This document shows, piece after piece, positions 9,750-17,037 of a stretch of 60,743 nt of DNA. Under the pieces are notes generated by a model. It did not search any database, was not told where the DNA came from, and saw only the letters and a program-made list of their open reading frames with translations. The translations under genes were made by a program, and so were the position numbers. Positions within the stretch are counted from its first letter, which is position 1. Each line of letters starts with the position of its first letter. Source of the DNA: Sphingomonas sp. Leaf10 (GTDB lineage Bacteria > Pseudomonadota > Alphaproteobacteria > Sphingomonadales > Sphingomonadaceae); NCBI RefSeq assembly GCF_001421245.1, contig NZ_LMKE01000013.1, positions 16,756 through 77,498 on the forward strand. Direction: 5' to 3'.

Positions 9750-9760
9750 GCTTCGGGCTC

Positions 9761-9948
9761 GAAGAAGAAATTGGTTCGCGCGGAGGCGCGGAGGCGCAAA
9801 GCGGTTGGGTTCGACGCAGCCCTTCCCCGCGCCAGCGGCCTCATTCCCCCTTGCCAGCTTCAATCGGTCTTCCGTTCACGGGCGGCCCGCCCAATGCGCA
9901 TCCTCTCCGCGCCTCCGCGCCTCTGCGCGAGAATTTACCTTCTTCTTC
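9761..9948. repeat. Fold-back repeat, family B copy 1
   Basis: The 338-base gap between nadK and tRNA-Asn holds no gene. Most of it is this element. The left arm runs from GAAGAAGAAATTGG through CGCGGAGGCGCGGAGGCGC. The right arm is its complement, ending CTCTGCGCGAGAATTTACC then TTCTTCTTC. The unpaired centre includes CCGCGCCAGCGGCCT. The same arms and the same central word recur at 54585-54774, so this is a dispersed family. The remaining bases up to the tRNA show nothing I can name. Confidence 0.8.
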
Positions 9949-10087
9949 GCACCCTTTGCGTGAACCCAATCCTTTTCCGCGCCGAAAATCCGCAGAAAAC
10001 CGCCCCCTTCCGGCATTCTTCCAAAAATCCGAAAATAACCGCTTGCAAAGCCCGATTCCGCTGGTAGAGACGCGGCCTCGCAGTTGT

Positions 10088-10162
10088 TCCCTGATAGCTC
10101 AGCGGTAGAGCTCTCGACTGTTAATCGAGCGGCCGTAGGTTCGAATCCTACTCAGGGAGCCA
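10088..10162 (+). tRNA. tRNA-Asn (anticodon GTT)
   Basis: A complete cloverleaf. Acceptor TCCCTGA pairs with TCAGGGA. The D arm is GCTCAGCGGTAGAGC. Anticodon stem CTCGA/TCGAG encloses loop CTGTTAA with anticodon GTT. The T arm contains GGTTCGAATCC. Discriminator G is followed by an encoded CCA. The gene stays intact because the inserted element regenerated its 3' half at the left junction. Confidence 0.97.
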
Positions 10163-10166
10163 GCGA
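10113..10166 (+). repeat. Left attachment site within tRNA-Asn
   Basis: A 54-base direct repeat starting at the anticodon stem (CTCGACTGTTAATCGAG), running through the T arm and CCA and ending CAGCGA. It is identical to 18284-18337. Weaker identity (CCCCCCGGAAAA) continues a little further at both copies. Use of a tRNA 3' half is the normal target of tyrosine integrases, and an integrase lies between the two copies. Confidence 0.92.
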
Positions 10167-10427
10167 ACCCCCCGGAAAACCTAGACTTTCTCCGGCGGGG
10201 CGGGCCGAATGATTTTGGCATTCTGACAAGCGTTCAGACACACATTCTGACATTCGCCATCTGTTCTCGACTGAGTCTTTTGATCCGTACCCGAGTCGAT
10301 GCCTCGTTTGAACAGGCCTCTATCGCTATCCATTTCGGTGCAAACTAACCCGTATGGGGTGGCCTTAATGGTTGACCAAAAGATAGAACGCACCCCAATT
10401 GCTGCTGACAAGCGCGGGAGGGGTGGA

Positions 10428-11393
10428 ATGATTCCAGTTATTTCGTTGTTCAATCACAAGGGCGGGGTCAGTAAGACCACAACGACCTTCAACCTCGGTT
10501 GGAGCATGGCGGAGCGAGGGAAACGGGTGCTGATTGTGGATGGCGATCCACAATGCAACCTTACCGGGACGGTCTTGGGTTTCGCCGGCATTGAGAACTT
10601 CAGCGATTTCTACGATGCGAACCCGAATGGGAACATCAGCGATGCGCTGCAGCCGATCTTGCAGGGGGCGCAAACTCCCCTGGTCCCGGCCGGCATCGCG
10701 CCGACAGGACATCCGAACCTGTTCCTTTTGCCGGGCAACATCGAACTAGCTGAAAGCGAAACACAGATCTCGGTCGCGCTGTCGACAAGCGCGGCGATCC
10801 CTGCACTCCAAAACATTCCCGGTTCGATCGGCGCTCTTCTCCGCATGACAGCTGAAGAACACAAAATTGACGTTGTCATCGTCGATATGAGCCCGAGCGT
10901 TGGCGCGCTGAATCAGTGCTTCTTGATGAGTAGTGACTTCTTCATTGTTCCGACGTCGCCAGATTATTATTGCTTACAGGCAATGTCGTCTTTGGCCCGG
11001 GTCCTGCCGCGGTGGAACCAGCAAGTCGCCAGCTTCCGTAACCCTAACCTGCTCTACCCATTCCCGTCGTCGCCTCCGAAATTCGCAGGGATCATTTCTC
11101 AGCGATATCGCCCGAGGCTCGGTAACCCGGCTATGTCGTTCCAAGGCTGGATCGACAAGATCAAACACGCCGTCACCGACGAACTTGTTCCAGCACTAAA
11201 TTCTCAAAACATGTCGATTTCTGCCGCCTTGTTCAACGCTGCCCATCCCAGCGACACTCCTTACAATTTAATCAACATTGCGGATTTCAACTCGCTTATC
11301 GCCCAGTCCCAGAAATACAGCACCCCGGTTTTTTGCGCTCTCCGACGGTCAAATCGAACAGGCGGGCGTAATTTTAGCGACTATGAAGACTAG
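10428..11393 (+). CDS. Orphan ParA/Soj-like ATPase of the integrative element, 3' end frameshifted
   Basis: A MinD/ParA-family ATPase. The deviant Walker A is NHKGGVSKTTTT, with Ser in place of the usual second Gly of KGGxGKT. Walker A' is LIVDGDPQCNLTG and Walker B region is VVIVDMSPSVG. A GGGAGGGGTGGA site directly before this ATG decides the start. The frame reads STPVF, then a run of six T (11329-11334), then shifts into a poor ending (CALRRSNRTGG). Removing one T restores ALSDGQIEQAGVILATMKTS up to 11460, which is clearly the original C-terminus. No ParB or parS partner is visible. It is the only long + strand gene of the element and sits next to attL, so it looks like cargo. Function unknown. 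Confidence 0.85.
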   Translation: MIPVISLFNHKGGVSKTTTTFNLGWSMAERGKRVLIVDGDPQCNLTGTVLGFAGIENFSDFYDANPNGNISDALQPILQGAQTPLVPAGIAPTGHPNLFLLPGNIELAESETQISVALSTSAAIPALQNIPGSIGALLRMTAEEHKIDVVIVDMSPSVGALNQCFLMSSDFFIVPTSPDYYCLQAMSSLARVLPRWNQQVASFRNPNLLYPFPSSPPKFAGIISQRYRPRLGNPAMSFQGWIDKIKHAVTDELVPALNSQNMSISAALFNAAHPSDTPYNLINIADFNSLIAQSQKYSTPVFCALRRSNRTGGRNFSDYED

Positions 11394-11460
11394 CCGTGAC
11401 AAATTCCGTATGGCTTTCGATAGTCTTGCTAAGTCGGTTGAGATAATCGTCGGAGTTTAA
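11335..11460 (+). pseudogene. Out-of-frame C-terminal tail of the ParA-like gene
   Basis: This stretch encodes ALSDGQIEQAGVILATMKTS followed by a helical tail ending SVEIIVGV and a stop, in the frame one base off from the ParA-like gene. It continues the protein smoothly if one T of the preceding T6 run is ignored. Either the gene is disrupted, the base is a sequencing or assembly error, or slippage on the T-run makes some full-length product. The sequence alone cannot decide. Confidence 0.75.
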
Positions 11461-11470
11461 AAATAGGTCG

Positions 11471-11511
11471 GGTCGCAGATGCATAGCAGATGCGACCTTG
11501 CTTAATTTTTA
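11471..11511 (+). terminator. Possible terminator after the ParA-like gene
   Basis: The stem GGTCGCA/TGCGACC encloses a loop of about 13 bases and is followed after a short gap by a run of T (AATTTTT). It lies eleven bases past the stop of the restored ParA-like frame. The gap between stem and T-run makes it a weak example. Confidence 0.45.
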
Positions 11512-11540
11512 CAGTTGCCGACGTATTTGCCGGGAGATCG

Positions 11541-12029
11541 TTAGGCCGATGTACTGCACTGCGCCTGTCTGTCGGCTGGGTAGCTGATGCCGATTTCCAT
11601 CTGCATCGCTCTGCCCATGGCTGCGAACACGGCAGCCTTGTAGCTGGGCGGCAATGGCTCGGTACGGTCCGGATCAGCCGCCCATGCTTCGTCGAGATGC
11701 CGGAAGCGCGCCCGTCCCTCCTGCGTGCGCTCGTAGCGCGGCCGGAGCCATTGCTTCTCGCGCGCGATCCATGCTGCGTCCGGCATCCCGTGCTTTGCCG
11801 CCAAGCGATCGCGGGTGGCGAACGCGCCCTCGGCGACGGCATTGTCGACGTCGCCGTCCTCGATAGCCAGCGTGCATAGCGCGATCAGTGACCAACCGTG
11901 GCTGCGCGTCGAATAGGCGTTCAGGCCGTCTAACCCCGGATAATCCGTCTGCCCTTGGCAGTAACAGTCGGCCGGCTGGTGGCCGAGGCACCAGGTGCAG
12001 ACGGTGCCGTCCGCTCCGCGCGGGCGCAT
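11541..12029 (-). CDS. Hypothetical Cys-rich element protein, 162 aa
   Basis: The start MRPRGADGTVC overlaps the stop of the preceding small gene by one base, so it closes a three-gene unit with the DUF1653/MazG-like gene. Near the N-terminus CTWCLGHQPADCYC could bind zinc. The rest is helical and charged (GVAEGAFATRDRLAAKHG-like spacing, REKQWLRPRYERT) with no recognised domain. It is probably a phage or island accessory protein. The final residues run into low-complexity sequence. Confidence 0.6.
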   Translation of the reverse strand: MRPRGADGTVCTWCLGHQPADCYCQGQTDYPGLDGLNAYSTRSHGWSLIALCTLAIEDGDVDNAVAEGAFATRDRLAAKHGMPDAAWIAREKQWLRPRYERTQEGRARFRHLDEAWAADPDRTEPLPPSYKAAVFAAMGRAMQMEIGISYPADRQAQCSTSA

Positions 12030-12208
12030 CAACCGGTTCGCCGGCGGGCGGATGCGCGCCCGATCGGCCACACGGTCGACCCTTCGTACCGATAGAGCAT
12101 GCTTTCGAAGCCGGAGACGGTCATGCCCAGCCGCGCGGCGGCGTCCACCTTCGTGACGCCCTCGATAGACATGCCGCGCACGAGCACCAGGCGCTCGGTC
12201 GGTGTCAC
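12029..12208 (-). CDS. Small helix-turn-helix protein, 59 aa
   Basis: A GTG start overlaps the stop of the upstream gene (GTGA), and the stop overlaps the next ATG, so it is tightly embedded in an operon. The sequence KVDAAARLGMTVSGFESMLYRYEG has the shape of a helix-turn-helix of the sigma-region-4 or MarR-like kind. It could be a small DNA-binding regulator of the element. Too short for a firm family call, and too short to be found by most gene finders. Confidence 0.55.
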   Translation of the reverse strand: MTPTERLVLVRGMSIEGVTKVDAAARLGMTVSGFESMLYRYEGSTVWPIGRASARRRTG

Positions 12209-13287
12209 ACCTCGGCCTTCGTGGGCGGGAATTGCAGGGCGAGCCGGTGTGGCAGGTCCACCTTCGCGCTGGTCGCATTGAATTTTGCGACCGTTGCGGC
12301 TGCGAGGTCTACGCCCTTCCGGCGGGCCAGCTTGTCGAGGCAGATCAGCACGTCGGCGCATTCATCGGCAAAGTCTCCGGGGGCGGCACGCGACCCGCGC
12401 CAACCACGGTCTTCGCGTTCCAGTTTCTTGACGACGTTCAGCAACTCGCCGACCTCGCCGCCAAGTTCGGCGGCGTCGAACAGGATGCCGGCGTCTTGTG
12501 CGTCGCCAACCCATGCCCGGTAACGATCGGTGTTGATGCGCCGAAGCTGCGTCAGGAAGTCCTCTGCTGCCGCCGGACGCGGGCGGGCAATGATGGAGCG
12601 GGCCTTCTCATAGGCAAGCGCGGGCCAAGCCCCACCAGCAGACATGATATTTGACGAAGCCTCGTCCGGTGTCACGCCGTCGTCGCAACCAGACCAGTAT
12701 TCCATGGCTTCGCATAGGTCCGTCAGCGCTTCTCGCTCCCCCATCTCTGCGTGCAAGCTGTCGAACACCGACCAATCGCCGTCCGGATGGTATTTGACGG
12801 AGACCGTTTCACCGTTGGGCGAGCGGGCGAGGATCGCAGCGAGGAAATCCTCCTTCGACTGCACTGGGTCGTTCCATGGCTCGACCATTGCCGGCCGGCG
12901 GGCGAGCGCTGCAGCATCCAGCGCAGCTTTAGCTTGTGCCGTCCACCCCGGTCGGCGCTGTTCAATATTCTCGTCATAGTCGCCAATGCCGTTGACCCGA
13001 TCGCACATAGCACGCGCCGCCGCTTCGATTGCGTCTCCATCTCCGGCAGGCGCCGAAACGGCGGTGCGGCTGGCGTCGCTCAGCGCGAACCGCCCGTCGG
13101 TGAACTCCGCGCTGTTACGCGCCCATATCTTCCCGTCAGCGCCGCGATACACGACCAGCGCCGCATTCTCGTGCTGTGGGCGGCTGGCCTGCAATTCCGC
13201 GACGCCGAGCACCTCGTATTCGGTGCCACGCTTCAGATGGCGCCACCGCTGCCCCTCGGCGACCTCAACCGTCTCATACTTCAGCAT
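12205..13287 (-). CDS. DUF1653 / MazG-like nucleotide pyrophosphohydrolase fusion
   Basis: A 360-residue protein. The N-terminus (GQRWRHLKRGTEYEVLGVAELQ) matches the DUF1653 pattern, a small beta domain. The C-terminus (from TDRYRAWVGDAQD) is MazG-like, with the metal-binding acidic pattern ELGGEVGELLN and DECADVLICLDKLA. Such enzymes hydrolyse NTPs or dNTPs to monophosphates. In phages and islands they may tune host nucleotide or (p)ppGpp pools. The start MLKYETVEV is chosen for the GGGAG site seven bases upstream; it overlaps the integrase end by 14 bases. The long middle has no recognised domain. Confidence 0.8.
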   Translation of the reverse strand: MLKYETVEVAEGQRWRHLKRGTEYEVLGVAELQASRPQHENAALVVYRGADGKIWARNSAEFTDGRFALSDASRTAVSAPAGDGDAIEAAARAMCDRVNGIGDYDENIEQRRPGWTAQAKAALDAAALARRPAMVEPWNDPVQSKEDFLAAILARSPNGETVSVKYHPDGDWSVFDSLHAEMGEREALTDLCEAMEYWSGCDDGVTPDEASSNIMSAGGAWPALAYEKARSIIARPRPAAAEDFLTQLRRINTDRYRAWVGDAQDAGILFDAAELGGEVGELLNVVKKLEREDRGWRGSRAAPGDFADECADVLICLDKLARRKGVDLAAATVAKFNATSAKVDLPHRLALQFPPTKAEV

Positions 13288-14509
13288 CGTCGTCTCCCTT
13301 GCCCACGGCCGCGCCACCACCGACCAGCGCGATATGCTCGCGCCGGCGGCTGGCGATCCTGACGGCCTTCTCCTGGTTGGCCTTGTTGTAGATCCGCGTG
13401 ACCTCGAGCGTGCTGTGTCCGCTGACCGCGCGCACGTCGTCGGTGCCGCTGTCGCCGATCTCGGTGATTCCGCCGTGGCGGAAGCTGGTGAACTTCAAGT
13501 CGTCGGGCAGCCCGGCCGCCTTGCGGATCCGCCTGTGCAGCTGGACCTGATAGGTGGGGGTGTAGGGCTTGCCGGTCCGCTCATCGCGGACGATCAGCGC
13601 GTCGTCGGCGCCGCGCTCCATCCGCGCCAGTTCCGCCTCGAGCTCGGGATACAGGTCGACCCGATCCTCACCCGCGCCGTCGACGAGCGGAATGTCGACC
13701 ACGTTACCGGTCTTCGACTGGATGAGCCCGATCCGCTCGGCTGGCACATAGCCGCCCCATGTCACCCCGCGCGTGACGCGCTTGTCCGGATCCTCGAACC
13801 CGAAGGCGTCATAGACGCGCTGGCACGCCTCGAAGCAGATCGCCGCGGCTGTCGCCATGCTCTGCTTGCCCATGGCGCGCGCGGCGGCCCGGTAGGCGTC
13901 GTATTCGGCGCGGGTGGCGGCGCGGTTGCCCCGCCCTGCCCCGCTGCTCGACTGGATGCCCATGCCGGCGAAGGGGTTCTCCTTCACCCCCGTCGCCTTG
14001 CCGTGCCGCACCGCCTGGTTCCAGACGAGGCGGCATACCTGCATCATGTAGGCGCTCTGCCGGTCGCCGTGCTTCGCCTTCGCCTTCTTGTAGAGGCTGT
14101 CGGCGGCGGTGGCGTCGATCGCGGGCGCGCGGCGCTGCCCCAGCGTGCCGGAGCGCATCTCGATCGCGCAGACCTGCTCCATCGCCAGCTTGTAGCCGGC
14201 GCGGGTGTTGTGGCGGAGCGCGGTGAAGCGCTCGAGCTTGCGGTACCAGTCGAACAGCCAGCGGACCGAGCCGGGCGACAGCTTGGCCTGCTCGCCCTTG
14301 CGCCACTGGTCGAGCGCCTCGTTCAGCGCGTTGGCGCGGGTAATCGCGGTCGCGACGTCGGTGCCAAGCGCGCTGGACACGACCGGGCACGTCTTCCCGT
14401 GCCGCTCGGCTGGCGGCTTGGCCCATGACGGGCGCGTCCAGAAATAGCCGCGCTTGCCGCCCGCCAGCTTCTTCGGCGTCACATAGCGAGGCAGGCGCTC
14501 AGTCGCCAA
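13274..14509 (-). CDS. int: Tyrosine-type site-specific integrase
   Basis: A 411-residue phage-type recombinase. It has an N-terminal arm-binding region, a SAM-like core-binding domain (about 80-175) and a catalytic domain. Catalytic residues are visible: Arg231 (ACQRVYDAF), Lys266 (QSKTG), Arg344-His345 (SFRHGG), His365 (SGHST) and the nucleophile Tyr374 (RIYNKAN). All are present, so it should be active. It should recombine the two 54-base att copies bounding the element. The excisionase-like gene immediately upstream overlaps its start by 11 bases. Confidence 0.95.
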   Translation of the reverse strand: MATERLPRYVTPKKLAGGKRGYFWTRPSWAKPPAERHGKTCPVVSSALGTDVATAITRANALNEALDQWRKGEQAKLSPGSVRWLFDWYRKLERFTALRHNTRAGYKLAMEQVCAIEMRSGTLGQRRAPAIDATAADSLYKKAKAKHGDRQSAYMMQVCRLVWNQAVRHGKATGVKENPFAGMGIQSSSGAGRGNRAATRAEYDAYRAAARAMGKQSMATAAAICFEACQRVYDAFGFEDPDKRVTRGVTWGGYVPAERIGLIQSKTGNVVDIPLVDGAGEDRVDLYPELEAELARMERGADDALIVRDERTGKPYTPTYQVQLHRRIRKAAGLPDDLKFTSFRHGGITEIGDSGTDDVRAVSGHSTLEVTRIYNKANQEKAVRIASRRREHIALVGGGAAVGKGDDDAEV

Positions 14510-14735
14510 AGTCCATATCCTCAGCAGGTTCGGAAAACAGGTGAGCGAGCGCCGCGTCGAGGTCCGATCGCAGCGCCAGCGCGCCGCCGCGCGGGCCGCG
14601 GGCGCGGAACTGGACCTTGCCCGTGCGCTCCCACGCGCGCAGCTGCGCCTCGGCGACGCCGGTATAGGCGAGCGCCGCGTCGCGGTTCATGGCAGCCGGC
14701 CAGTCCGGCAGATCACGGAGGGCCAGCGCGCCCAT
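14499..14735 (-). CDS. Probable excisionase / helix-turn-helix protein, 78 aa
   Basis: A small basic protein with an N-terminal HTH of the MerR/excisionase type (AMNRDAALAYTGVAEAQLRAWERTGKV) and a wing-like stretch (RARGPRGGALALRSDLD). It is directly upstream of, and overlaps, the integrase gene, the usual place for a recombination directionality factor. The ATG at this position overlaps the stop of the SNase-like gene. The same frame is open further upstream, but that part is the shadow of the SNase gene. Confidence 0.65.
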   Translation of the reverse strand: MGALALRDLPDWPAAMNRDAALAYTGVAEAQLRAWERTGKVQFRARGPRGGALALRSDLDAALAHLFSEPAEDMDFGD

Positions 14736-14962
14736 CAGACGCAGCCGCCCATGCGATAGCGCCGCCAGTACCGGTCCCAGCGCACGGCCGCGCCGGCGGC
14801 GATCGTCGCGCAGCTGAGCGACCGGCCGTCCGGCAGCATGCAGCGGGCGACGACGCGACTGTAGCTGCGGTCGACCGGCTGGCAGCGCATGACCTTGCGG
14901 AGCGTCAGTCGCTCGACGATCCGGCGGCTGGCGCGCGCCTTGACGTCCGAGCAGGTAGGCAT
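14735..14962 (-). CDS. Truncated thermonuclease (SNase)-like protein
   Basis: A 75-residue protein matching only the second half of small phage-type SNase proteins: TCSDVKARASRRIVERL, then RSYSRVVARCMLPDGRSLS and AAGAAVRWDRYWRRY. The usual N-terminal DGDTF and IRLxGIDAPE parts with catalytic residues are absent. It is therefore likely a remnant, or a short protein without nuclease activity. Several Cys are retained. Between this start and the tail-fibre remnant (14963-15214) there is an open frame (CEAREQLYRAEAKHLERR) that I cannot assign. Confidence 0.5.
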   Translation of the reverse strand: MPTCSDVKARASRRIVERLTLRKVMRCQPVDRSYSRVVARCMLPDGRSLSCATIAAGAAVRWDRYWRRYRMGGCV

Positions 14963-15214
14963 GCTCGCCGCCGAACCGTTCGCCCGTCCCGTTTCCGACC
15001 AAGACCGCGTCGGGGAAGCGCGCTTTGATGAACTTGCGGAAGCGGCGAATCCACCGGCGCTCGAGGTGCTTGGCCTCGGCGCGATACAGTTGCTCGCGCG
15101 CTTCGCAGACCGCGTTACAATATGCGAACTTCACCACCGGCGATGCTGGCGGCAGAGCGTTCGTCGGCATCTATATCGACTATAGCGAGCCGGACAGCGG
15201 CGATCCGGCCGCCT

Positions 15215-15583
15215 ACCGCTGGACACGCCTGTCCCTTGCTTGACCGACACCGCCACATTGCGGGGCAGCTGGCCCGGCTTCGTCACGCCGGCATACGTTG
15301 CGTTCAGGACGATCGCTGCACTACCGAGGTCGAGCGCGAACGGTGACACCCCGTTCGCACCGTCCGCACCCCGGCTGAGTGACCAGACATAGGCCGCCGG
15401 GTCTTGAATGTCGGCGACCTGATAGTCGGTCCGCAAGCCGATGTACCGGCGGTTCAGCGCCTGTGCGTCATCGGTCGTGAAGTCGACCGAGCCGTCAGGC
15501 GCGTTCGCATAGGCTGTGTGGACGTAGGGCGTGCGGCCATCGGCGCCCGGCGCGCCGGGCAAGCCGTTGTTGCCGTCAAGGCC
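15215..15583 (-). pseudogene. Phage tail-fibre-like remnant with collagen-type repeats
   Basis: A frame without a proper start encodes GLDGNNGLPGAPGADGRTPY, then AYANAPDGSVDFTTDD, YIGLRTDYQVADIQDPAAYVW and SLSRGADGANG. The Gly-x-y stretches and the repeated YIG..TD...D..DP..Y.W unit are typical of phage tail-fibre or host-specificity proteins. Both ends run out into unrelated frames, so only an internal slice survives. It shows that the element descends from, or has recombined with, a tailed phage. Confidence 0.6.
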
Positions 15584-15663
15584 GCGCAGCTGGTCCGGCT
15601 GCAATGCGCGGTGCTCGCGGCGATCGGCCAGCCGATGCGCGACGACTGCCCGCGCTGACAGCT

Positions 15664-15846
15664 TTACCGCTCGAGCGCCATCACCGCGACGACCGCCATC
15701 TCGCGGAACTTGCTCTGCCACGTCGCACCCGCCTGGTCCCACGGCGTCGCGACCTCAAACTCGCCCATGCGGCTGTCCCACATCTTTTCCGCGACGCGCT
15801 CGACTAGCGCTTCGCGGTTATTCGTCGTGCAGAGCCGGCACGCCAT
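15664..15846 (-). CDS. Small hypothetical phage-type protein, 60 aa
   Basis: MACRLCTTNNREALVERVAE is followed by KMWDSRMGEFEVATPWDQAG and a helical C-terminus (SKFREMAVVAVMALER). Two Cys sit near the start. Composition and position suggest a small element protein. It diverges from the 89-residue + strand gene across 43 bases. No family recognised. Confidence 0.5.
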   Translation of the reverse strand: MACRLCTTNNREALVERVAEKMWDSRMGEFEVATPWDQAGATWQSKFREMAVVAVMALER

Positions 15847-15889
15847 ATCGAATCCTTGCGTTGATGTTCCCTTTCCGTTCCATAGGCGG

Positions 15890-16159
15890 ATGGGGCGGCA
15901 CGAGCGAGTCATCATCGAACTGGCGGTAGCCGTCCTGCGCCAAGGCGTGACCCGGTGCGGCGAAGAGCGCGTCGACACGCATGCGGTGCGGCTGGCGCTG
16001 CGCTGTCTCCTGCCCCACTGCCGCGAGCGCTGGCCGCTGGTGTCATATTGGGAGGGAGCGGGCGGCGAGCATGAGCTCGGCCGGGCGCAGACGGTGACCG
16101 CGGCGTTCAATGGGATCGTGCGGCAGTTGCGTCTATCCGGCGCTTGGGAGGATGCATAA
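15890..16159 (+). CDS. Hypothetical protein, 89 aa
   Basis: The ATG at MGRHERVIIELAVAVLRQG opens a frame with sphingomonad-like codon use, ending LRLSGAWEDA. It is mostly helical (VRLALRCLLPHCRERW) with a short loop. It is one of only two + strand genes in the element. No family recognised. A longer reading frame continues upstream but overlaps the divergent gene and lacks coding character. Confidence 0.5.
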   Translation: MGRHERVIIELAVAVLRQGVTRCGEERVDTHAVRLALRCLLPHCRERWPLVSYWEGAGGEHELGRAQTVTAAFNGIVRQLRLSGAWEDA

Positions 16160-16219
16160 CGAAAGCCGCCGGTCGTGCTGGGGCACGACCGGCTTGGAAA
16201 TCAGGAAGAGTTGGTCCGC

Positions 16220-16444
16220 TTACGCAGCATCAACGAGGATCCGGAAAGCCTTCTTGCCATACCAGCTGGCATAGACGCGCTTTCCATCCCGCGTGATCCA
16301 CTTCACGAACACCCACTTCTTCCCCTCAGGGGCAGGAGTCGATGACACAACGTGTCTCCGAATGGGCGGCCCGACGTTATTGCTTCCTTCACCGAAAGCG
16401 ATTATCTCGCACCTTGTCACAGGGCTTCGGTAAGGATCGCTCAC
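16220..16444 (-). CDS. Small hypothetical protein, 74 aa
   Basis: Encodes a basic protein whose second half (KKWVFVKWITRDGKRVYASW followed by YGKKAFRILV) looks like a compact beta domain. GC is lower than in the chromosome. It lies downstream of the ImmA-like gene in the same direction with a gap of about 30 bases, so it may share that transcript. Family unknown. Confidence 0.55.
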   Translation of the reverse strand: MSDPYRSPVTRCEIIAFGEGSNNVGPPIRRHVVSSTPAPEGKKWVFVKWITRDGKRVYASWYGKKAFRILVDAA

Positions 16445-16476
16445 CCGTTTCAGGGGCCGCGTTCTGATCTGGGCTT

Positions 16477-17037
16477 TTAAGGGGTCTGGCGCATGCTGGG
16501 CCCCTTATCCATTGCGAACGGCAGACCGAGCTTGCTTGCTCGGACCGTGGCCGCTGCCTTTGTGATTTTGAATCGAGCTGAAATCTCGTCTGCCGACAGA
16601 CATCTCCGAACGGAATCAGCGGGTGCTAGAAAGGCTGCTGCGAAGCAATCGGCCTGCCATTCTGGGTCACGGTACGGTTTAACTGCACCTCTCGCTAGTT
16701 CTACGCGTCTGCCGGTGTGAAGTAAAAGATGCCCTAGTTCGTGCGCCAACGTGAACTGATAACGAAGATGGCCATCCGAAAGAGCGCGATAGCATCTTTC
16801 GCTGATCCGAATGCATCTTTCGTTCATTGAAGTAGTCGCCTCGGCATCGCCTAGTTCACTGTTCGGTACAATATCGTACCAGAATCCTTCCAACGCATCT
16901 GGCAATTGAAGCTCTATGAGTTTTAGCATCTCGACTGCTTGGTGGTCGTCGTAACCGAGTGTACGTCGCACCTGTACAGCATACTCTTCGATCTTAGCCT
17001 TGCTCAAAGGCGCTACGACCACCGGGTTCATACTCAT
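16477..17037 (-). CDS. ImmA/IrrE family metallo-endopeptidase
   Basis: A 186-residue zinc peptidase-like protein with the HExxH motif as HELGH (residues 99-103 in FTLAHELGHLLLH). Downstream EWQADCFAAAFLAP supplies the third ligand region (the E/D of the WxAD/EN-type motif). In ICEBs1 and many prophages such proteins cleave the partner repressor to induce the element. It overlaps the upstream XRE regulator by four bases (ATGA), giving the standard ImmR-ImmA pair. AT-richer than the chromosome. Confidence 0.9.
   Translation of the reverse strand: MSMNPVVVAPLSKAKIEEYAVQVRRTLGYDDHQAVEMLKLIELQLPDALEGFWYDIVPNSELGDAEATTSMNERCIRISERCYRALSDGHLRYQFTLAHELGHLLLHTGRRVELARGAVKPYRDPEWQADCFAAAFLAPADSVRRCLSADEISARFKITKAAATVRASKLGLPFAMDKGPSMRQTP

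Noticed and set aside
10181..10453. Small reverse-strand gene next to attL
   Set aside because: It runs antisense into the ParA-like start and has no ribosome-binding site or recognisable features. The gap 10163-10427 otherwise holds only a repeated ATTCTGAC word and the ParA promoter region.
11329..11334. Programmed ribosomal frameshifting in the ParA-like gene
   Set aside because: The needed shift is +1 (or -2), the T6 run lacks the usual -1 slippery context, and I see no stop-linked +1 signal. Decay or sequence error is simpler, although slippage during transcription stays open.
14499..15170. A 223-residue excisionase-containing protein as one gene
   Set aside because: The middle of the frame is an Arg/Pro-rich shadow of the SNase-like gene in another frame. 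Only the last 78 codons have coherent HTH sequence with a suitable ATG.
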